This document shows, piece after piece, positions 56,015 to 64,000 of a stretch of DNA of 64,000 nt. Source of the DNA: Okeania sp034190295 (GTDB lineage Bacteria > Cyanobacteriota > Cyanobacteriia > Cyanobacteriales > Microcoleaceae); NCBI GenBank assembly GCA_034190295.1, contig JAXHSW010000004.1, forward strand, positions 1-64,000, read 5' to 3'. The translations under genes and the position numbers were made by a program. The number at the start of each line of letters is the position of its first letter. The first letter of the stretch is position 1. The notes under the pieces were generated by a model. The model ran no database searches. It was given only the letters and a program-made list of their open reading frames with translations, and had not been told where the DNA came from.

Positions 56015-56560
56015 ATGAATTTATATTATCGTATTTTCTGGAGTACAGTCTTAATATTAGCTAGTATATTAACCACAAATAAAACTACCTTAGCTTCTGC
56101 CAAAAATACCAGTCTTTTAATTGACTCTAATAATAATAACTCTTATAAAAATCTTGTAGAACAAGCAGAAAATTTAGCAAAAAATACAATCGATAGAGAA
56201 TTTAAAAATAATCCCGAAATTACAGAAATTACTATCACTATATTAGGAGAACGTCAAAGTCAAATAGTACCAATTCTACGTTCAAAAATATCTCGTACTG
56301 AATGGCGAAAAAATGCAGAAATTGATAATTTGACTAGATATTTTGCCGATGCCAAATACTTGTTAAACTTTGATAGTAAAACTACACCAAAAACTCAACC
56401 TCAAACTCCTGAATCTTCTCCTCAAATTCCAGCTCCACCTCCACCATCACCCAATACTCAACCCATAGTTCCTCAGCCTCAAAAATCTCCTCAACGGCAA
56501 CCAACATCTAAACCTCCAATATTTCCTTCTGATGAAGACGACTCCGAAATAGATGATTAA
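56015..56560 (+). CDS. Secreted protein with Pro-rich tail
   Basis: This is a 181-residue protein of a family that I know only as uncharacterised in cyanobacteria. A signal peptide covers about 1-28 (IFWSTVLILASILTTNK...LASA). Residues 45-125 form a small conserved domain (FKNNPEITEITITILGERQS, VPILRSKISRTEWRKN). The tail (128-181) is rich in Pro, Gln and Ser and ends DEDDSEIDD. It is probably exported to the periplasm. The ATG follows AAAAAAACTTAACTCA without a strong ribosome site. Confidence 0.7.
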   Translation: MNLYYRIFWSTVLILASILTTNKTTLASAKNTSLLIDSNNNNSYKNLVEQAENLAKNTIDREFKNNPEITEITITILGERQSQIVPILRSKISRTEWRKNAEIDNLTRYFADAKYLLNFDSKTTPKTQPQTPESSPQIPAPPPPSPNTQPIVPQPQKSPQRQPTSKPPIFPSDEDDSEIDD

Positions 56561-56604
56561 TAGTAGGGGAGTATTCAACAATTAATAATTAATAATTAAT
56601 AATT

Positions 56605-56800
56605 AATAATTACCGAAGAATTAATAATTAAATAATTAAATAATTAAATAAATAATTAAATAATTTAGGTTTAAAGCCTCCCCTTTCAAGGGGAAAAAAA
56701 TAAATTTTTTCCTTTTATTCAATCCTATCCGTTTTTAGGGAGAGGTAATTATCAATTATCAATTATCAATTATCAATTATCAATTATCCATTATCCATTA
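56605..56800 (+). repeat. Dispersed MITE-like repeat, type A
   Basis: The order is TTACCGAAG, an (AATTAAAT)n run, GGTTTAAAGCC, the CCCCTTTCAAGGGG hairpin, AATCCTATCCGTTTTTAGGG and a (TATCAAT)n run. The core is almost identical to 19316-19490. Confidence 0.75.
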
Positions 56801-57041
56801 TTGAATAAGGTTAGCTTGTTAGCTTTTTCTTTCGGTGCAGAATGCTGCATAAACATAACTTTGAATTCTCCTAATAAGTTAATAACTGATAAATAATAGT
56901 TGATAGCTGACTGCGGAATGCTGACTGCTGTTGCCGCAACATTCCCCAGGAAATGCTTACCTTCATATAACTTTTATAACTCGATCTACTTGAAATAAAA
57001 TATCATCAAATATATTCCTAATACTTGCTCAATTAGATAAA

Positions 57042-57080
57042 TTAACCAAAAATTAAACAAGACTTTAACTAAATTTAAAC
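57042..57080 (+). promoter_or_regulatory. Pho-box-like direct repeats upstream of phoX
   Basis: Four repeats, TTAACC (57042), TTAAAC (57053), TTAACT (57065) and TTAAAC (57075), are spaced 11, 12 and 10 bp. Cyanobacterial PhoB/SphR sites are tandem PyTTAAPyPy(T/A) units with an 11-bp period. The distance to the ATG is about 160 bp. Confidence 0.65.
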
Positions 57081-57242
57081 AAACAATAAACATACTATAA
57101 ATTTGTTTAGGTAAACTTCTGAAGGCAGTATAAAAAAACCAACTATATAAATACAATTTCTCGGTAAAAAAATACTGCTAGCAATAGATTTAGAAACCGT
57201 AATCTACCACCTCTTGCACAGAAGAGAACTAAATAAAATTTT

Positions 57243-59597
57243 ATGTCCAGACTAACTCGTAGAAAACTATTAATGTTTTTCGGATGTAGTGCAGCAGCGA
57301 CAGCACTATCACCAAAAATTGGCAATTTTTTAGGTAGTAGCTCTGAAATAGCTCAAGCTCAAACCGGGGGTCTGAGTTTCACACCACTAAAACTGGCACA
57401 CCCTTTAGAAGCTTATGAAAGTAACCCTAGCTTTGTACCTTTAGGAATTGGTGGAGGAGGGTCTACCATAGGAGCAGGTGTAGATGTGGCACTAGAATCC
57501 TATCAATACTTTGATGATGTCATAGTACCCCCCGAATATGAAAGATATGTAATTGTTAGTTGGGGCGATCGCGTATTTCCTAACCCAGAAGAATACTTTG
57601 GTTATAACAGCGATTATGTTAGTTTTATCCCTATTAATGGTAATCCCAATGATGGTTATCTCTGGAATAACCACGAGTATGTCTCCTATCCATTATCATC
57701 ATTACTAGGTGGTGATGACCTAGCTAGTTTCCCCACAACAGACCAACTTGTAATAGGTTTAGATTTATCTCAACCCAATATCTTAACTCTAGGTGAATTT
57801 GCTTATAACCAAGGTGGTTCTATTGTCCGTATCACCAAAGACGGTAATGGTCGTTATGCTACTGTCGCTGATGATGCTAACCGCAGAGTACATCTTTTGT
57901 CTGGTCTAGCAATCAACTCTGAACGTTCTGATGGATATCAAGGTGTTACGTCTTGGGGTTCGCGGAGCTATCAGACTGGAGATAATAACTTCTTAGTCGG
58001 TACTGGACCTGCTGCTACAGATGTATTCCCCCTAAGTTCTGATGGACTTGGTAATCGAATCATTGGTACAGCTTTCAATTGTTCTGGTGGTACAACTCCT
58101 TGGGGCACAATTTTGACCGCTGAAGAAAACTTCCAAGGTAGTGTTACAGAAGGCGTATTACCTAACGGTACTCAAACTGGTTATGATGATGAAGGCATAG
58201 GTTTTGCCTTTGGTTTAGTAGGTGAAAAATATGGCTGGATGGTAGAAATTTCTCCAGCAGACCCAAGTTTCCAGAACAGAAAACATACAGCTTTAGGTCG
58301 TTTCCGCCACGAAAATATTGCATTTCGGATAGAAGCAGGGAGACCCTTAGTAGCATATATGGGAGATGACCGTCGTGGTGGTCATACCTGGAAATTTGTG
58401 AGTAGTGGTATAGTTTCTAACCCTAGCGATCCAAACAATAGTCAATTATTTGAGAGTGGGACTCTTTACGCTGCACGATTAAATCCTGATGGTTCTGGTC
58501 AGTGGATACCCTTAGTTCCTAGCACTCCCACTAATCCCCTATCACCAAGCGAGATTGCTGAAGCTGAATTAAACGCTTTTGGTGAAGCTCAAAGAGATGG
58601 CCGGATTCGCTTACCTCAACGCGCTAATATTCCTGGAGCAGAACAAAATGGTGGGTCTTTTATTGTAGACCTGACAAATGAAAGCGTATTATCTAATTAT
58701 CAGGGAAGAACTCTAGGAGATTTTTACGCTAGTCAAGGTGCTATTTTATCTGATTGTTTCTTAGCTGCTAACTTAGCAGGAGCTACTCCTACCTCTCGTC
58801 CTGAAGATGTAGAAGTTCACCCCGGTGATGGTAGTATATTTATTGCCTATACAGATAATGCACCTGGTGGAGATGGGTATCCAGACTCCAGAATCTTTGT
58901 TGTCAGCAAATACTCTGCAGATGTTGATGCTATTCAGCAGTTTGGCGGACTATACCGAATCATTGAAACGAACAGCGATGCTACAAGTCTCACCTTTAGT
59001 TGGTCCGTTTTTGAGCAAAGTGGAGAAGATGGTGCAATAAATGGTGCTGGCTTTGCTAATGTTGATAACCTAGAAATTGATACTCTGGGTAATATCTGGG
59101 GTGTGACTGATATGTCTACCAGTACTCACAATGGTTTCAGAACTGGTGCTGCTGGAGAACTCAGAGAGATTGACCATACTGATACTGGAAATGTTTCTAG
59201 CTTGGTAGGGGTATTTGGTAATAACTGGTTGTTCTATATTCCTGTTGTTGGACCGAATGCTGGATTGGTGGTACCTTTTGCTTATGGTCCTCCTCGTTGC
59301 GAAATGACTGGACCATACTTTATCAGGAATGGAAATGTAGATGAAACTCTGCTATTAGCTGTACAACATCCAGGAGAAAGTTCTCCTATTGGAGATGGGG
59401 TTCAACTAGGTCGAGATATTGAGATGTTAAATTTGGATGGTACTCTCTTCACTCAACAGCGAAGTGTACCCCGTGGTAGTAATTGGCCTAGTAATATAGG
59501 TTATACAGGGAATCCTGGAGGTAGTTTTAATGGTTTACTACCACCAAGACCTACTATAATTGGTATTACTCGTAGAAACGGTGGTGCGTTTGTTTAA
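57243..59597 (+). CDS. phoX: PhoX-type alkaline phosphatase
   Basis: This is a 784-residue protein of the PhoX (DUF839) family, a monomeric Fe/Ca-dependent phosphatase that releases phosphate from organic esters outside the cytoplasm. The N-terminus TRRKLLMFFGCSAAATALSP is a twin-arginine signal. Family landmarks are WNNHEYVSYP, CSGGTTPWGTILTAEENF (with the conserved Cys and Glu ligands), RHENIAFRIEAGRPLVAYMGDDRRGG and SRPEDVEVHP. Pho-box-like repeats upstream fit phosphate control. The last codons (GGAFV-stop) are part of an 86-bp tandem duplication with the following MITE. Confidence 0.9.
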   Translation: MSRLTRRKLLMFFGCSAAATALSPKIGNFLGSSSEIAQAQTGGLSFTPLKLAHPLEAYESNPSFVPLGIGGGGSTIGAGVDVALESYQYFDDVIVPPEYERYVIVSWGDRVFPNPEEYFGYNSDYVSFIPINGNPNDGYLWNNHEYVSYPLSSLLGGDDLASFPTTDQLVIGLDLSQPNILTLGEFAYNQGGSIVRITKDGNGRYATVADDANRRVHLLSGLAINSERSDGYQGVTSWGSRSYQTGDNNFLVGTGPAATDVFPLSSDGLGNRIIGTAFNCSGGTTPWGTILTAEENFQGSVTEGVLPNGTQTGYDDEGIGFAFGLVGEKYGWMVEISPADPSFQNRKHTALGRFRHENIAFRIEAGRPLVAYMGDDRRGGHTWKFVSSGIVSNPSDPNNSQLFESGTLYAARLNPDGSGQWIPLVPSTPTNPLSPSEIAEAELNAFGEAQRDGRIRLPQRANIPGAEQNGGSFIVDLTNESVLSNYQGRTLGDFYASQGAILSDCFLAANLAGATPTSRPEDVEVHPGDGSIFIAYTDNAPGGDGYPDSRIFVVSKYSADVDAIQQFGGLYRIIETNSDATSLTFSWSVFEQSGEDGAINGAGFANVDNLEIDTLGNIWGVTDMSTSTHNGFRTGAAGELREIDHTDTGNVSSLVGVFGNNWLFYIPVVGPNAGLVVPFAYGPPRCEMTGPYFIRNGNVDETLLLAVQHPGESSPIGDGVQLGRDIEMLNLDGTLFTQQRSVPRGSNWPSNIGYTGNPGGSFNGLLPPRPTIIGITRRNGGAFV

Positions 59598-59783
59598 GAT
59601 CGGGACTTACGCACCAGACTCTACATATAGGGAGGGCGAATGCCATTCGCCCCTACAATACAAATGGTGGTGCGTTTGTTTAAGATGGGGACTTACGCAC
59701 CAGACTCTACATATAGGGAGGGCGAATGCCATTCGCCCCTACAATACAAATGGTGCTTTAAAAGTTAATTTGTGTAAGTCCTG
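59580..59783. repeat. 86-bp tandem duplication of phoX end plus CAGGACTTACGC MITE
   Basis: GGTGGTGCGTTTGTTTAAGAT occurs at 59580 and 59666, followed each time by GGGACTTACGCACCAGAC and the GGGCGAATGCCATTCGCCC hairpin. Only the second copy runs on to the right end AAGTCCTG (59783). The first is thus a duplicated left part. Confidence 0.8.
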
Positions 59784-59945
59784 AATATTTTAGCTTGACG
59801 CGATCGGGTCTAGTAGACTGACACAACTAAAACTGTGCATTAGCTTTTTTTCGTATAATTCTTGTTATCGCAAGGTTTAACGATTTTTTTTCTAATGCAA
59901 TATTTAAGGTGTGTCAGTCCAGTAGGAAAATTTTATCATTATATC

Positions 59946-60232
59946 CCACATTCCGCACTTCAATTTTTCACATGAAAATTAGTATAAAATCCGTAGCTTG
60001 CTTAGGTATTTATACTATATAAATTATCTTCATTTACCTCGATCGCTCGTCAAATTCTCAGTGAAATATTAAGCATAAATACTTACTAAATTTGACTACT
60101 ATTGACCAGTATAATTTACTTCTGACTTCTGACTTCTGACTTCTGACTTCTGACTTTTGACTTTTATTTGATTGACCAGTATAATTTACTTCTGACTTCT
60201 GACTTTTGACTTTTGACTTTTGACCTTTGACT
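59946..60232. repeat. Second copy of the long ACATTCCGCAC repeat
   Basis: 59946-60090 matches 30599-30742 with few differences, including TAAAATCCGTAGCTT and CATTTACCTCGATCGCTCG. A (TTCTGAC)n tract follows and ends at the ccmO stop codon. The right inverted end is missing. Confidence 0.7.
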
Positions 60233-61012
60233 TTATTTATCCTTAACTTCTTCCTTCATCGGTACAGGAAGTTGAGAAAAATCTGGTAATCTCACAAGCT
60301 CCTTTTCCTTTTCTGTAATTGCCACTGGTAAACGTAGAGGTTCAGGTTTTTCCTCAATTAAATAAGTAGCTACAGGTAATGTTCTTTCTAAATCATCCAA
60401 TGGTCTAGGAATTACCATTACAGCATTTAACTCTCCAATTCTTTCTGCTTCGTGCATTCCAGCTTCCACTGCCACTGCCACATTAGAAACCGAACCCCGG
60501 ACAATAGCAGTACATAAACCTGCACCTGTAGTTTCATAGGAAGTCAACTGTACATCAGCAGCTTTGAGCATTGCGTCACAAGCTCCCACCATTGCAGGAA
60601 AACCTCTAGTTTCTATTAGACCTACTGCCTTATTTTTAAACTGAGCTGATACTCTACCTTGACACAATTGAAATAAAATACTGCCAATAGGTAGTACAGC
60701 TTCTAAATTAGCTAAAGGTCGAGGAATCACAGTGTGAGAAATAAGTTGTCCAAATTCTTTCGCTGTTTCTGCTCCAGAGTTTATCGCTAGACGAACATCA
60801 GCAACACCACCGCGAACTACAGCAGTACAATATCCACTACCAATTTTTTCGTATCCTACCAGAATAACCCCAGATGACTTGAGCATCATATCAGCAGTAC
60901 CAACTATGGCAGGAAAACTCCGAGTTGTGATTAAACCAAGAGCTGAATCTCCAAAGTTGATTGGGGATTCAAGAGACTCTAGATTATGGTTATTGTGGGT
61001 TTGTATTTTCAT
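60233..61012 (-). CDS. ccmO: Carboxysome shell protein CcmO (double BMC domain)
   Basis: This is a 259-residue protein with two bacterial microcompartment domains. The first spans about 23-110 (ALGLITTRSFPAIVGTADMMLKSSGV, VRGGVADVRLAINSGAE, IPRPLANLE). The second spans about 128-215 (AVGLIETRGFPAMVGACDAMLKAADV, VRGSVSNVAVAVEAG, IPRPLDDLE). CcmO forms part of the beta-carboxysome shell and is required for assembly. The C-terminal tail (EEKPEPLRLPVAITEKEKEL) is charged. It lies downstream of ccmN in the standard ccmK-L-M-N-O order, but a repeat-bearing 760-bp spacer separates them. Confidence 0.96.
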   Translation of the reverse strand: MKIQTHNNHNLESLESPINFGDSALGLITTRSFPAIVGTADMMLKSSGVILVGYEKIGSGYCTAVVRGGVADVRLAINSGAETAKEFGQLISHTVIPRPLANLEAVLPIGSILFQLCQGRVSAQFKNKAVGLIETRGFPAMVGACDAMLKAADVQLTSYETTGAGLCTAIVRGSVSNVAVAVEAGMHEAERIGELNAVMVIPRPLDDLERTLPVATYLIEEKPEPLRLPVAITEKEKELVRLPDFSQLPVPMKEEVKDK

Positions 61013-61774
61013 TTTCTATCTGTGTAACTTAGGCGTAGCAGTGAACCCACCTAAACTCTTCAAAATTCTAGCTGATGGTCTTTGGAGCTAGTTCAGGAAT
61101 TTTTTATATAAAATCAAAAATATAAATTAATTATAGTTTATCAAAATAATTGGGTCGCGCAACCCCGCCTTTTAAGGCGAAATATTTTTGGAGCGGGGCT
61201 CAAATCCCCTACTTCCCCTCCAGGGAGGGGGAGGGGCGAGGGGTGGGTTAACTTGCAGACTTGCACACCTTGCAGACTTGCAGACTTGCAGACTTCGTTA
61301 ACCGATCGGACTTTACTTGAAAGAGACTCTGAATAATTTTTTGTCCCTGGATGAGAGTTAAAGTTTTGTCAGCTAGTTCTCTACATTTATCAAATTATAT
61401 TATATTTTTTTGGAAATTAGCAAGCCTTCTCATATCAAAAAATAGTTATATTGTCAATTATCCGACCGCTGTTTATCTGCTACAAATATCCTGCTCTAAA
61501 TCAGATTTTTTAGTCGATCTCAACTAACATCAGTCATTTCAATTATCAGTTATCAGTTACCTCTCTCTGCCTGTTTGCGCAGCATTCCGCAGGAAAGTCA
61601 GAGGCTTGAAATATTGAACTTGATTTTTTTTCATCCCCTTGTAGAGCGGTAGCTCGCGGCGCAGCCAAGGGGAGGCTTGAGACCTTATTTTTTGGTCAAA
61701 AGTAACAAAAATTGCTATAGTTCTAGGCATTTGCTGCCTCTGTGTTTTCCTTCTTACTATTAACTATTAATTGC
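61013..61774. other. ccmN-ccmO spacer filled with repeats
   Basis: A GGGTCGCGC/CCTTTTAAGGC repeat lies at about 61148-61240, (GCAGACTT)n at about 61250-61300, and CAGTTATCAGTTACCTCTC-type repeats at about 61540-61680. No gene. Such a long spacer is unusual for a ccm cluster. Confidence 0.55.
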
Positions 61775-62927
61775 CTAATCTTCTTCATCGGGAGGAGAGC
61801 TAAGAGAATTTTTATGAGGAAATAAAGTTTTCATCATCCTATTTACATACTTCTGTCCGTAGATTGGAGTCTTAGTAGTTTCAGATGTTTCTTCTTGTAG
61901 TTGAGTTTTAGCCTGCTCAATTTTATTTTGAGTTTCCTCTTCATTTTTAGTTTTTTCTTGGTCTGGTGATGAAGAAGTATTTGTTAATTCTTGATTAACT
62001 AGAGCATTAGAATTATCATTTTCAGGCTCAGTTTTTTTGAAAAATTGATAATTACTGTTTAGTCCTTGATTCTTAACAGGATAATTGAAAGTACTATTTT
62101 GAGAAAGTTCTTCTTCGCTCAATGGAGGATTACTGTTTAATTCTTGATTATTAACAGGATAATTAAAAGTACTATTTTGAGAAANNNNNNNNNNNNNNNN
62201 NNNNNNNNNNNNNNNNNNNNNNNNNNNNNNNNNNNNNNNNNNNNNNNNNNNNNNNNNNNNNNNNNNNNNNNNNNNNNNNNNNNNGTTCCTCTTCACTCAA
62301 TGGAGGATTACTGTTTAATTCTTGATTATTAACAGGATAATTAAAAGTACTATTTTGAGAAAGTTCCTCTTCACTCAATGGAGGATTACTGTTTAATTCT
62401 TGATTATTAACAGGATAATTAAAAGTACTATTTTGAGAAAGTTCCTCTTCACTCAATGGAGGATTACTGTTTAATTCTTGATTTACTGACAAATCATCAT
62501 TGCTGTTAGCAGTCGTTGTTATTTCTGGTGTTAAAACTGTTTGAGATGGAGCTTTAGTAGAATTTTCTAAGATTTGTCGTCCAGACTCTCCTATAATAGA
62601 AGTCGGTTGTACAACTTGATTTGGTTCAACATCATGTTCTATAATAGTTGCCACCGAACCAATACAAGCATTAGCCCCTATTTTACTCTTACCAACCACT
62701 AACACCCCTGCACCAATGGTGACTCCCGACTCAACTTCAATGTTGCCCTGGTAAGCATGAAGAATAACCCCCATACCAATACAAACTCCTGTAGCAATAA
62801 CTATCTGACAATCAGCAGCAGCTTGGAGAATGACACCAGATGCGATCGCAACATTCGGCTCAATTGTTACATCACCACTAACAAAAGGCTCAGTATTATC
62901 AATAGGTTGTAGTGGCGTGAACTGCAT
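61775..62927 (-). CDS. ccmN: Carboxysome assembly protein CcmN, repeat-expanded linker (assembly gap inside)
   Basis: CcmN links the CcmM core to the shell. I start it at 62927 because AAGGAG lies 6 bases before that ATG. Residues about 1-120 form a hexapeptide beta-helix (VTIEPNVAIASGVILQ, IGMGVILHAYQGNIEVESGVTIGAG). The C-terminal encapsulation peptide is IYGQKYVNRMMKTLFPHKNS, like the known YGKxxFLxMxxxMFP type. Between them lies a long linker with at least four 26-residue repeats (SQNSTFNYPVNNQELNSNPP and LSEEEL). The 100-N gap (62185-62284) interrupts the repeats. Bases on either side are contiguous in an intact unit, so the missing length should be a multiple of 78 bp and the frame is intact. 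Confidence 0.9.
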
Positions 62928-63584
62928 AAATACTCCTTTCAACTATCGGACTCACAGCCATTTCAGTTATCAGTTATCAAAATCATAAGGGTCGCGCCAC
63001 CCCGCCTTTTAAGGCGATCGGGTTTTTGGAGCGGAGCTCAAATCTCCTACTTCCCCTCCAGGGAGGGGCCCGCGGGTGGGTTCTCCACGGTCGGGGCCCG
63101 CGGGTGGGTTAACTGTACGGGCGAACGGCCATTCGCCCCTACTGACTTCTGAATTCTGACTTCGTTAAAGCGCTGTGCGCAGGCAACAGCTCCGGAAAGC
63201 AACAGGCAACAGGGGGAATAAAAAACCTATAATATAAGGCTTTTAGCTATTAGACAGTGCTTGTAATTTGTAAATATGCCAGCGCACATTGCTATATCAG
63301 TACCTCATGTAATAGCAAGGCAAAAAAATACTGAAATTGACTTTCTGTTGGTCGATTGGATATGGCGAGGTTTCCTCGCCATCCCTAGACCGATTTTCAT
63401 CTCCTTAACTAGCTATGTAGCTTTTCCGTTCCGGAATGCGGAGCTAACAGCATTTAGCTATCAGCTAAAAATCCAAAGGTTTAAGTCCCCCACAAGAGTT
63501 TGAAAAAGCGTGCACTTTTATGGTGGATTCAAACCCCATTATACACCTTGAGAAGCTGATAGCTGACCGCTGAGGTGCTGACTG
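62928..63584. other. ccmM-ccmN spacer with repeats
   Basis: A GGGTCGCGCC/CCTTTTAAGGCG repeat lies at about 62988-63075, a duplicated GGGCCCGCGGGTGGGTT at about 63066 and 63095, and CAGCTCCGGAAAGCAACAGG repeats near 63190. No gene is supported, though it may contain an additional promoter for ccmN. Confidence 0.5.
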
Positions 63585-64000
63585 CTATTTCAAAACCTTA
63601 CCGTTAGGTTGCTGAATAATCATTTCTAAAACACGGCGTTTAGCTTGAGGATCGATACCTATCAAGCGGACATATTCTCCCTCATGTTGAGCCAAAGTTT
63701 GCTCAATAGCTGGGAAAACATCAGCATCACGTTTACCATCAATTTGAGTATCAGTTTTCCAAGAGCTAGTCTTGAAACGGCGTTGGTCTGCATACTCTGT
63801 ACCTATTTTGTAGCCGCTTGCAATCAAAGAACGAACTTGTTCTACAACCTCTTGAGTTAGCTTCTGGGTACTAGAAGTAGCTGTAACACTGCTATAAATG
63901 GGAGGTTGAGGTTGATAACTATTACCTACTCCATTGGAAGTAGTTCGAGAAGTAGTAGCTTGTGTTGCAAATCCTTGGCGTTTACCATTTGGCTCCTGAA
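63585..64000 (-). CDS. ccmM: CcmM C-terminus with RbcS-like domain (partial)
   Basis: The frame enters from beyond the window and ends at 63585. The first residues visible (QEPNGKR) are the end of one small-subunit-like (SSUL) repeat. A Thr/Ser/Gln/Pro-rich linker follows, then a full SSUL domain (LTQEVVEQVRSLIASGYKIG, EYADQRRFKTSSWKT, VFPAIEQTLAQHEGEYVRLI, IQQPNGKVLK). SSUL modules bind and condense Rubisco inside the carboxysome. The gamma-carbonic-anhydrase-like N-terminus must lie outside. Confidence 0.95.
   Translation of the reverse strand, partial: QEPNGKRQGFATQATTSRTTSNGVGNSYQPQPPIYSSVTATSSTQKLTQEVVEQVRSLIASGYKIGTEYADQRRFKTSSWKTDTQIDGKRDADVFPAIEQTLAQHEGEYVRLIGIDPQAKRRVLEMIIQQPNGKVLK

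Noticed and set aside
62928..62942. TTG start of ccmN
   Set aside because: The ribosome-binding AAGGAG lies inside that extension and points to the ATG at 62925-62927.

Overview
The window looks like the chromosome of a filamentous marine cyanobacterium of the Trichodesmium/Okeania type. The evidence is a low GC content, frequent HIP1 octamers (GCGATCGC), phycobilisome (apcF) and beta-carboxysome (ccmM/N/O) genes, cyanobacterial NtcA- and Pho-type promoters, many Ser/Thr kinase-WD40 proteins, and very repeat-rich intergenic DNA. The genus is an inference. Three 100-N assembly gaps (3491-3590, 40227-40326, 62185-62284) each lie inside a tandem repeat.

Layout. 1-5.5 kb: a small Cys-tailed peptide, an FAD oxidoreductase, a Russian-doll nest of MITEs and mtnA. 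5.5-18.7 kb: one long minus-strand signalling/chaperone locus. Read in transcription order it holds an Hsp70-like protein, a decaying tandem family of unrecognised beta-rich proteins, a kinase-DnaK fusion and two kinase-WD40 proteins. 19-25.8 kb: remnants and repeats, an FkbM methyltransferase, an SGNH-like membrane protein, a YbjN-like protein and a methyltransferase. 25.9-28.9 kb: a roughly 3.1-kb satellite of 85-bp units between two convergent methyltransferase genes. 31-36.5 kb: glnA with a textbook NtcA promoter, apcF, tlyA, a membrane protein and an AAA-ATPase remnant. 37-42.7 kb: two DUF697-type GTPases on either side of a three-repeat protein and a second tandem-repeat field. 43.5-46.5 kb: a thioredoxin-fold protein and a PAS histidine kinase whose 3' end is duplicated. 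47.3-52.2 kb: a coiled-coil protein, a 1217-aa transmembrane BON/OmpA protein and a Ras-like GTPase. 52.7-59.6 kb: gatB, a VTT-domain membrane protein, a secreted Pro-rich protein and phoX. 60.2-64 kb: ccmO, ccmN and the 3' end of ccmM.

How the genes may work together. glnA (NtcA), phoX (Pho box) and the carboxysome genes are ordinary N, P and C acquisition functions. Two loci are candidates for undescribed systems. The first is the Hsp70 / tandem beta-domain / kinase-DnaK / kinase-WD40 locus, whose three kinases share one N-terminal zinc-ribbon and kinase architecture. The second is the 47-52 kb operon, in which a Ras-like GTPase sits 8 bp after a protein with a roadblock/LC7-like region on the cytoplasmic side and BON plus OmpA domains on the envelope side. 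That could be a GTPase-controlled link to the cell wall, by analogy with MglA/MglB. MITE insertions can be reconstructed exactly in several places from target-site duplications or paralogous empty sites, so this window is also a good record of non-autonomous element activity.
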